Shown here in pieces: positions 1 to 4,158 of a stretch of DNA of 5,144 nt. The stretch lies in assembly GCA_028293055.1 (NCBI GenBank), contig JAQGLD010000574.1, positions 1 to 5,144 on the forward strand. The letters run 5' to 3'. The notes under the pieces were generated by a model that saw nothing but the letters and a program-made list of their open reading frames with translations, did not search any database and was not told the DNA's origin. Each line of letters begins with the position of its first letter. The first letter of the stretch is position 1. The DNA comes from Alphaproteobacteria bacterium. Its GTDB lineage: Bacteria > Pseudomonadota > Alphaproteobacteria > Sphingomonadales > Sphingomonadaceae. The translations under genes were made by a program, and so were the position numbers.

Positions 1-725
1 GGCGCGGGGGCTCGGCAGGCGCCGATCGAGGCCGAGGGCATCTCATGCCATCGCGACCAGAGGATTCGCTGGTCCGGACCGTGCGTCTGCACCTGGAAAG
101 TCGCGCAATAGGGATAGCCAGGGCCGACATGAGCCTTGGGTTGCGTATCGACGATGCGATAGAAATCGCTCTGGGACATCCTCATGTCGAGCGAAGGGCC
201 GTGGCCATAAGGATGGATCGTCGCCCAGTATGAGACACCTCTGCCATGCTCCTCGTGCGCTCGGATGATCGGGAAGCTCTGCGTCGACCGGCTGCCGCCC
301 TCCGCGAAGAGCGCTGCCTCGGCACCCCTGTCCGAGTGCGTATCCAATGCGACACCCAGCGACAGGGTGCCGAACAGCCCGAAGAGCAGCATCACGAATA
401 TCCGGTTGCCCATGGTCGTCCTCGGCGAGAAGAGGAGCGGCAAGGACAGCAGGAAATAGACGAGAAAGGCGATCGGGAAGTGGGAGCCGTCGGCGGTCAG
501 TCCCCTGTGGGTGATCATCGTCGTCGTCTGCGACCGATCCGCAACCACGAAATAGCCGCATGCTCCGAGGAACAGCGTAAGCATCGCGAAAAGCGAGAAA
601 GCGGCGAATTGACCCGCTCCCCTCGACGAGCCGGCGGGGCGAGCATCGAAGGCACGCCGGCCATCTTGGGCCAGTTCGGCGTGGTAGCACGCCATTCCCT
701 GTTCGATCGCCCCGGACTCGTCCAT
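1..725 (-). CDS. Unrecognised three-TM membrane protein, C-terminus cut by window edge
   Basis: The frame is open from an ATG at 725-723 to the left edge (241 codons, no stop), so it is partial at its 3' end. The protein starts MDESGAIEQGMACYHAEL, a hydrophilic cytoplasmic-looking stretch of about 38 residues. Three hydrophobic segments follow at about 39-62, 82-99 and 105-127. The last roughly 110 residues are soluble, rich in His, Gly, Pro and aromatics (for example YWATIHPYGHGPSLD), and contain Cys. Purine-rich GAAAGG and ACGGA lie 6-15 bases before the ATG and could serve as ribosome binding site. I do not recognise the family. The hydrophobic periodicity and the tidy N-terminus make this frame clearly better than the overlapping Arg/Pro-rich frames on either strand. 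Codons such as ATA, AGA, AGG and TCA are more frequent than in neighbouring genes, which may mean weak expression or foreign origin. The gene is divergent from the one at 944. Confidence 0.8.
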   Translation of the reverse strand, partial: MDESGAIEQGMACYHAELAQDGRRAFDARPAGSSRGAGQFAAFSLFAMLTLFLGACGYFVVADRSQTTTMITHRGLTADGSHFPIAFLVYFLLSLPLLFSPRTTMGNRIFVMLLFGLFGTLSLGVALDTHSDRGAEAALFAEGGSRSTQSFPIIRAHEEHGRGVSYWATIHPYGHGPSLDMRMSQSDFYRIVDTQPKAHVGPGYPYCATFQVQTHGPDQRILWSRWHEMPSASIGACRAPA

Positions 726-943
726 GATTTCCGTACCTTTCGGATCTGGAAATCGAGCTAGCGAAGATCGGCTAAAGTCGGATTAATTCGATTCTCCGGC
801 CGCGAGGGCGGGCGGCAAAACCGGGCATGCCGACCGCCGGACGCAGCCTGGAACCTGGCCTCTTGACGGCGACGCCGATGCAGCGTTTCTTCGGTACGCT
901 CCGCGGGGGCCCGGGCCAGGGCAGCTGAAGGGGAAACGGGTCG
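726..943. other. Divergent intergenic region (218 bases)
   Basis: This gap separates the starts of the two divergent genes and must hold promoters for both. The end near 726-800 is the more AT-rich part (for example GGATTAATTCG at 780-790). The rest is GC-rich with several short dyads, such as GGCATGCC near 823-830. I see no tRNA, no long repeat and no convincing operator. Short ATG-started frames occur inside it, for example 878-928 on the plus strand (16 residues), but none has a ribosome binding site or coding character. Confidence 0.6.
863..891 (+). promoter_or_regulatory. Weak candidate promoter for the 944 gene
   Basis: TTGACG at 863-868 is a good -35 match. The best partner at 17-base spacing is TTTCTT at 886-891, a poor -10. 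It would place transcription about 45 bases upstream of the ATG at 944. Only the -35 half is convincing. Confidence 0.25.
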
Positions 944-1876
944 ATGAAAACACGCGATTCAATCCGCGCTGTCGCACTGTGCGCAGCGTTCGTCTCGACG
1001 TCGCAGGTGCGGGCGCAGCCGTTCAGCGGCGCCGCGTTCGAGATCAACCGCGAGCGCGTGCAGCTCGGCACGATCAAGTCCTGCGCGAAGAGCGCGTCCT
1101 ATCTGGTGCCGACCACCTATCTCTACATCACCGCGCGCAACAGCCAGAGCGCCGGCGGCGGGCTCGGCAACGCCAAGAGCAAGGCACGGGTCTTCGTCCA
1201 GGGGCTTGGCAAGGCCGAGGTGCAGGGACTGGCCGGGCAGATCCAGAACGAGATCGTCAGCCAGCTGCGCGCCTCGGGCGCTAATGTCCTGACCTTCGAC
1301 GACGTCAAAGGCGATGTCGCGGACAAAAGGCGGATGGAGACCAATCCGAGCTACGGCATGCCGACGCACGGCACCCGGTCGATCCCCGGAATCGACTTCT
1401 TCGTCGCGACTCCGAACGACGATCAGACGCTCGATTACGGTATGATGGGACCGCAAGCCAATTTCGCCAAGGCCGCGCAGCGCACCGGCGCCACCTTGCT
1501 GCTGACCGAAGTCTTCGTGACCTTGCCGCAGCTCGGCGCCTCGGCGAGCAAGGCCGAGGGGATGACCTGGCGCAGCTCGGAATCGAAGATCGGTTTCGAT
1601 CCGGCCATGCATCTCGCAGCTGCGCGGGTGTACGGGCTCACCGCCAAGGGCGCCTGGTGCAGCATTTCGGTTCCCGAGCACGGCCAGCGCCTGCCGGCGC
1701 CGGTCGCCGGCCAGTTCAGGGAGCTCGGCCATTCGACCCAGGATTATGGCGACTGGACGGTCAAGAGCGGCGATTTCACCTTCGTCGTCGACAATGCGGC
1801 CTTCGAGACCGGAATCCTCGCGGTGGGACGATCGCTCGCCCATCTGATCGCCGATTCGATGAATGGGCCGCGCTGA
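944..1876 (+). CDS. Secreted protein of unknown function (310 residues)
   Basis: The ATG at 944 is preceded by GAAGGGGAAACGGG, a usable ribosome binding site at somewhat long spacing. The N-terminus (MKTRDSIRAVALCAAFVSTSQVRA, written here as two parts MKTRDSIRAV and ALCAAFVSTSQVRA) reads as a Sec signal peptide with cleavage after residue 24 (VRA|QPF). The mature part is about 286 residues with only two cysteines, C47 and C239, which could pair in the periplasm. It has no further membrane segment. A Gly/Ala/Lys-rich amphipathic stretch lies at about 70-110, followed by a strand-like VLTFDDV at 115-121. A conserved-looking core around 150-245 contains FFVATPNDDQTLDYGMMGPQ and TGATLLLTEVFV. I do not recognise a domain. 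The alternation of helix and strand with VLTFDDV loosely recalls periplasmic or outer-membrane assembly accessory proteins, but that is only an impression. The gene is monocistronic: divergent upstream, and convergent with the DUF423 gene 26 bases downstream. Confidence 0.85.
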   Translation: MKTRDSIRAVALCAAFVSTSQVRAQPFSGAAFEINRERVQLGTIKSCAKSASYLVPTTYLYITARNSQSAGGGLGNAKSKARVFVQGLGKAEVQGLAGQIQNEIVSQLRASGANVLTFDDVKGDVADKRRMETNPSYGMPTHGTRSIPGIDFFVATPNDDQTLDYGMMGPQANFAKAAQRTGATLLLTEVFVTLPQLGASASKAEGMTWRSSESKIGFDPAMHLAAARVYGLTAKGAWCSISVPEHGQRLPAPVAGQFRELGHSTQDYGDWTVKSGDFTFVVDNAAFETGILAVGRSLAHLIADSMNGPR

Positions 1877-1885
1877 CCGACAGGA

Positions 1886-1916
1886 GCGGGATCTCGGGCG
1901 CTTCAATCCCGCGCCC
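1886..1916. terminator. Possible bidirectional terminator between convergent genes
   Basis: GCGGGAT (1886-1892) pairs exactly with ATCCCGC (1906-1912) around a 13-base loop. Overlapping this, GGGCGC (1896-1901) pairs with GCGCCC (1911-1916). The position, between the stop of the 944 gene (1876) and across the stop of the DUF423 gene (1903-1905), suits a terminator for both strands. There is no T-tract on either side, so an intrinsic terminator is not proven. Confidence 0.3.
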
Positions 1917-2274
1917 GTAACGCCCGCACCGCCAGCAGCCCCCAGCCGAGGATCATCAGTGCGCCGCCGATCGGGGTGACCGCGCCCAGCCAGCGCGCCC
2001 CGGTCAGCGCCATCGCGCAGAGCGAGGCCGAGAAGATCAGGGCGCCGATGCCGAGCATCGCAGCCGGAAGCCGGACCCGTTGCGCAGGCAAAGCGGCGAG
2101 GGCGACCAGAGCGATGGCGTGCCACATCTGATACTGGATTCCGGTCTGCCACCAGCCCATCGCCGCCGGCGACAGAATATCGCGCAAGGCGTGCGCCCCG
2201 AACGCGCCGAGCGCGACTCCGAGGCCGGCGAGCAGCGCGCCCGCCGCAAGCAGCCTGTTGTCGATCCCTGCCAT
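1903..2274 (-). CDS. DUF423 family small membrane protein
   Basis: This is a 123-residue integral membrane protein of the DUF423 family, the group that includes E. coli YgdD; its function is not known. Family signatures are clear: GAFGAHAL at 23-30 at the end of the first membrane helix, WWQTGIQYQMWH at 41-52, and a SLCAMALTG ... LGAVTPIGG block at 84-104 leading into the last helix. Four membrane segments are expected, at about 8-26, 50-63, 70-90 and 96-118. The C-terminus is short and Arg-rich. The length is normal for the family. The start was set at the ATG 2274-2272 rather than at an in-frame ATG 36 codons upstream, because GGAG lies 9 bases before it and the extra N-terminal residues do not resemble the family. 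It is divergent from the DUF2585 gene and converges with the 944 gene. Confidence 0.93.
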   Translation of the reverse strand: MAGIDNRLLAAGALLAGLGVALGAFGAHALRDILSPAAMGWWQTGIQYQMWHAIALVALAALPAQRVRLPAAMLGIGALIFSASLCAMALTGARWLGAVTPIGGALMILGWGLLAVRALRARD

Positions 2275-2333
2275 GGTCGCATTCTCCGGTTGCGCGGTGC
2301 GATAGCAGAGAGTGCGCACGGTTGCAGTGCCGG

Positions 2334-2364
2334 CCTGGCTCCCCCAAAAGGTGGCCAGGGGGAG
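2334..2364 (+). promoter_or_regulatory. Hairpin able to mask the DUF2585 ribosome binding site
   Basis: CTCCCCC (2339-2345) is an exact complement of GGGGGAG (2358-2364), which contains the Shine-Dalgarno GGAG at 2361-2364, with a 12-base loop. A competing stem CCTGGC (2334-2339) with GCCAGG (2354-2359) uses overlapping bases, so the two cannot form together. In an mRNA that includes this leader, the first form would hide the ribosome binding site. The transcription start is unknown, so whether the stem is transcribed is not shown. Confidence 0.35.
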
Positions 2365-2371
2365 ACCAAGA

Positions 2372-2944
2372 ATGACTGGCAAGGTTCTGCTGATCGAGCG
2401 GCGTTACTGGTTTGTTGCCCTGGCGATCGTCGCCGCCGCGGCGTTGGTCCTGCTCGCCGAGGGCCGGCCGCCCATCTGCACTTGCGGCACGATCAAGCTC
2501 TGGGCCGGCCAGGTGGCGAGCTCCGACAACAGCCAGCAGCTCGCCGACTGGTATTCGCCGAGCCACATCATCCACGGCTTCCTCTTCTATTTCGCCGGCT
2601 GGCTGGTGCTGCGCAGCCGGCCGCCCGGCGAGCGGCTGGTCCTCGCCACGATCATCGAGGCTGGCTGGGAGATGATCGAGAACAGCCACTGGATCATCGA
2701 CCGCTACCGAAGCGAGACGATGGCTTTGGGCTATTCGGGCGACAGCGTGATCAACTCGCTCTCGGACATCGTGATGATGATGATCGGATTCGGACTCGCC
2801 CGGCGGCTGCCGGTATGGGCGATTGTGGCGCTCGCGATCGGCTTCGAGCTGCTCACCCTCGCCGTGATCCGCGACAATCTGACGCTCAACGTGCTGATGC
2901 TGCTCGCGCCCAACGACGCGATCCGCAACTGGCAGGGCGGCTAG
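2372..2944 (+). CDS. DUF2585 / UPF0314 family membrane protein
   Basis: This 190-residue protein belongs to the UPF0314 (DUF2585) family of integral membrane proteins of unknown function, seen mainly in Alphaproteobacteria. Conserved blocks are evident: ICTCGTIKLW at 35-44, NSQQLADWYSPSHIIHGFLF at 53-72, EAGWEMIENSHWIIDRYR at 96-113, YSGDSVINSLSD at 121-132, and the C-terminal IRDNLTLNVLMLLAP...IRNWQ at 166-188. Membrane segments are likely at about 12-29, 64-80, 133-144 and 148-166. Many conserved charged and polar residues (H65, H68, E96, E100, E103, N104, D110, R111, D124, D132) sit near the membrane segments, which suggests an enzyme or transporter rather than a pure scaffold; that is inference. 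The ATG at 2372 was chosen because GGAG ends 7 bases before it; an in-frame ATG at 2312 has no such site and adds residues unlike the family. The length matches the family. Confidence 0.93.
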   Translation: MTGKVLLIERRYWFVALAIVAAAALVLLAEGRPPICTCGTIKLWAGQVASSDNSQQLADWYSPSHIIHGFLFYFAGWLVLRSRPPGERLVLATIIEAGWEMIENSHWIIDRYRSETMALGYSGDSVINSLSDIVMMMIGFGLARRLPVWAIVALAIGFELLTLAVIRDNLTLNVLMLLAPNDAIRNWQGG

Positions 2945-2952
2945 GGTCGGGC

Positions 2953-2976
2953 CGTCGAATCTCATTATCGTCGACG
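2953..2976. repeat. Short inverted repeat downstream of DUF2585
   Basis: CGTCGA (2953-2958) pairs with TCGACG (2971-2976) around a 12-base loop, just after the DUF2585 stop and downstream of the minus-strand zinc-knuckle gene. It could act as a weak terminator for either, but it has no T-run. On the plus strand the loop also holds CATTAT (2963-2968), a -10-like hexamer 21 bases before the ATG at 2990. Confidence 0.25.
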
Positions 2977-2977
2977 C

Positions 2978-2989
2978 AAAGGAAGGAAG
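2978..2989 (+). promoter_or_regulatory. Strong Shine-Dalgarno before the ATG at 2990
   Basis: AAAGGAAGGAAG runs directly up to the ATG at 2990. AAAGGA at 2978-2983 leaves a 6-base spacer. This is the only well-placed ribosome binding site for any in-frame start of the PagL-like frame, and so the main argument for the long form of that protein. Purine-rich runs occur by chance, and the frame that follows is antisense to another likely gene. Confidence 0.4.
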
Positions 2990-3730
2990 ATGCCCAGAGA
3001 TACGGGGCGGAAGGTCCGGGACGCGGGTTCAGGCGCCGCCTATGCCCTCGATCACCTTGCCGGTGCCGCCGCACACGGGACATTCCCGGTCGCCATGATG
3101 GCCGGTGCCGTTGCAATGCGGGCAGATATTCTCCCCGGTTCCCGGAGTGCCTGGCGCCGCTTCGTCGCCCGGATTGGTCGGTTCGTTGCCCATGCGGGCT
3201 CAACCCAATGGAAACCCGCCGGTTCCCTCCTGATCGCGGCGCTTTTGCTGGCCTCGCCTGCCCGGGCGGACGAACTGTTCGGCGGCGTCTACGCGCACGA
3301 CGTCAACTGGGTGACTCGCAGCGGGATCGAGCCCGGCGCGGATTTCGAGCTCGGCTGGCGCGGGCGCAAGCTCGGCTGGCTCGGGGCGATCGGCGGCCCC
3401 CGCCCCCATGCCCTGGTCTCGGTAAACAGCGCCGGAGCGACCAGCTTCGCCGCGGCCGGGCTGAGCTGGAAGATCGGCGGGCCGCTCTATGTCCGGCCGG
3501 GCGTCGGCATCGCAATCCACACCGGCCCCGATCACGCCCCGCCTGCCGGCGACCGGATCTGGCTCGGCTCTCGAATACTGTTCGAACCGGAGCTCGGAAT
3601 CGGCGCTCGGCTGGGCGCGCGCGTCTCGCTGGAGGCGAGCTGGGTCCATCTCAGCCATGCGCAATTGTTCGGACGCCAGAATCCCGGCCTGGATACGGTC
3701 GGGCTCCGGCTCAACTACCGCTTCCGCTGA
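2990..3730 (+). CDS. PagL-like lipid A 3-O-deacylase (acyloxyacyl hydrolase); start uncertain
   Basis: Residues 94-246 match an outer-membrane beta-barrel deacylase that removes the 3-O-linked acyl chain of lipid A. Alternating strands with Gly and aromatics run to a C-terminal LRLNYRFR. The active-site block WVHLSHAQLFGRQNPGLD (218-235) places H220 and S222 on His126 and Ser128 of Pseudomonas aeruginosa PagL, with D235 where PagL has Glu140. A signal peptide core, SLLIAALLLASPARA|DELF, lies at 79-93. The coordinates give the longest frame, starting at 2990 behind a good Shine-Dalgarno. The 74 residues before the signal peptide look non-coding and are antisense to the zinc-knuckle gene at 3029-3193. 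No in-frame ATG, GTG or TTG lies between 3119 and the signal peptide. An ATG at 3208 is one base out of frame: dropping one G at 3210-3211 would give MKPAG plus the signal peptide and a 173-residue product, the usual PagL size. The supported protein-coding part is 3212-3730. Confidence 0.8.
   Translation: MPRDTGRKVRDAGSGAAYALDHLAGAAAHGTFPVAMMAGAVAMRADILPGSRSAWRRFVARIGRFVAHAGSTQWKPAGSLLIAALLLASPARADELFGGVYAHDVNWVTRSGIEPGADFELGWRGRKLGWLGAIGGPRPHALVSVNSAGATSFAAAGLSWKIGGPLYVRPGVGIAIHTGPDHAPPAGDRIWLGSRILFEPELGIGARLGARVSLEASWVHLSHAQLFGRQNPGLDTVGLRLNYRFR
3029..3193 (-). CDS. Small protein with two CxxCxGxG zinc-knuckle motifs
   Basis: This 54-residue protein begins at the ATG 3193-3191 and ends at TGA 3031-3029. 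A Pro/Gly/Ala-rich acidic N-terminus (MGNEPTNPGDEAAPGTPGTG) leads into CPHCNGTG at 24-31 and CPVCGGTG at 38-45, then KVIEGIGGA. The paired CxxCxGxG motifs are those of the DnaJ cysteine-rich domain, where two such pairs hold one zinc ion. Similar small stand-alone proteins, often with a GTGENxC lead-in and a VxEGxGG tail, are familiar from Proteobacteria as zinc-finger-like proteins of unknown role. There is no export signal, so it is probably cytoplasmic. The Shine-Dalgarno is weak (GGGTTGAG, 5 bases before the ATG); a TGA 9 to 7 bases upstream in frame excludes an earlier start. It lies wholly antisense to the 5' part of the long PagL frame. A role in protein binding or folding would be guesswork. 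Confidence 0.82.
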   Translation of the reverse strand: MGNEPTNPGDEAAPGTPGTGENICPHCNGTGHHGDRECPVCGGTGKVIEGIGGA

Positions 3731-3738
3731 GCTCAGCG
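3725..3738. repeat. 14-base perfect palindrome over the PagL-like stop codon
   Basis: CGCTGAGCTCAGCG is self-complementary over all 14 bases and contains the TGA stop of the PagL-like gene. It has no loop and no T-tract, so it is not a standard terminator. It could be a protein-binding site or a chance event; roughly 0.3 such palindromes are expected in a window of this length. Confidence 0.35.
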
Positions 3739-3781
3739 CGAGCAGCGGGGCAGGCGGCTGGCGGAGCGCGATTCGCTTTGC

Positions 3782-3793
3782 TAGCCTCGCTCG
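3782..3793 (+). promoter_or_regulatory. Possible -10 element for leaderless start at 3794
   Basis: TAGCCT (3782-3787) fits the pattern TANNNT and ends 6 bases before the ATG at 3794, the spacing expected when transcription begins at the start codon. No Shine-Dalgarno is seen in the 25 bases before this ATG, which agrees with a leaderless mRNA. The -35 position (3759-3764, TGGCGG) is a weak match. Confidence 0.3.
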
Positions 3794-4147
3794 ATGAAGC
3801 TGTTGCTCGTCGCCGCCGCCGCCGTCGCGGCTCTCGCCTTCGCAGCCACCGCGTCGGCAAAGCCGAGGAGCGCGCGCTGCGTGATCGGCAGCAGCGGCGC
3901 AGCGCCGTTTCGCGGCCCCTGCCGTTTCCTTCCCGACAAGGGGGGCTCGTTCAGCCTCGACCCGATCGGCCGCAAGACTTTCTCGTCCGAAATCTCGACA
4001 CTTTCGGTGTTCGTCACCGGGCCGGGCGTCGCCGAGGTGAGCGGACTCACCGCCGCCGGGATCAATTCGCGCTGGGGCGAGGCCAGGCGCTCGCGCAAGG
4101 ACCCCGCGTGCTGGGAAGGCGCGGACTTCCGGATCTGCGTCTATTGA
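3794..4147 (+). CDS. Small secreted four-cysteine protein, function unknown
   Basis: This 117-residue protein starts with a textbook Sec signal peptide: MKLLL, then an Ala-rich hydrophobic core, cleaved after residue 22 (ASA|KPRSARC). The mature part is about 95 residues with four cysteines, C29, C43, C106 and C115, in two clusters near the ends. They probably form two disulphides in the periplasm or outside the cell. Notable blocks are FRGPCRFLPDKGGSFSLD at 39-56 and DPACWEGADFRICVY at 103-117. Small exported proteins with a GPC...GGSF and ...CW...ICVY pattern occur as hypothetical proteins in Alphaproteobacteria; I know of no function. Only 11 bases separate its stop from the GH5 gene, and that gene's ribosome binding site overlaps this stop codon, so the two are very likely co-transcribed. 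This suggests, but does not show, a link to polysaccharide handling outside the cytoplasm. Confidence 0.87.
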   Translation: MKLLLVAAAAVAALAFAATASAKPRSARCVIGSSGAAPFRGPCRFLPDKGGSFSLDPIGRKTFSSEISTLSVFVTGPGVAEVSGLTAAGINSRWGEARRSRKDPACWEGADFRICVY

Positions 4148-4151
4148 GGAG
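4146..4151 (+). promoter_or_regulatory. Ribosome binding site of the GH5 gene, overlapping the upstream stop
   Basis: GAGGAG at 4146-4151 begins inside the TGA (4145-4147) of the preceding gene and is 7 bases from the ATG at 4159. It fixes the GH5 start and indicates likely translational coupling. Confidence 0.75.
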
Positions 4152-4158
4152 CGAGACC

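Noticed and set aside
43..690. 215-codon minus-strand open frame and the 171-codon plus-strand frame at 246-761
   Set aside because: Both overlap the minus-strand membrane protein (1-725), which has proper membrane segments and a good start; these frames are Arg/Pro/Asp-rich without structure.
878..928. Possible 16-residue leader peptide before the 944 gene
   Set aside because: No Shine-Dalgarno and no attenuator-like codon run; short frames are expected by chance.
2275..2382. Upstream start giving DUF423 a 36-residue extension
   Set aside because: The extension does not resemble the family, overlaps the divergent gene's leader and start, and the inner ATG has GGAG at 9 bases.
959..2965. 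668-codon minus-strand open frame
   Set aside because: It runs antisense through the 944 gene and the DUF2585 gene and across DUF423 in another frame. Its translation is rich in Arg, Asp, His and Gly with no domain, typical of a stop-free shadow in GC-rich DNA.
3208..3250. ATG at 3208 as start of a protein in its own frame
   Set aside because: That frame yields an Arg/Pro-rich product with no signal peptide and leaves the barrel sequence in another frame.
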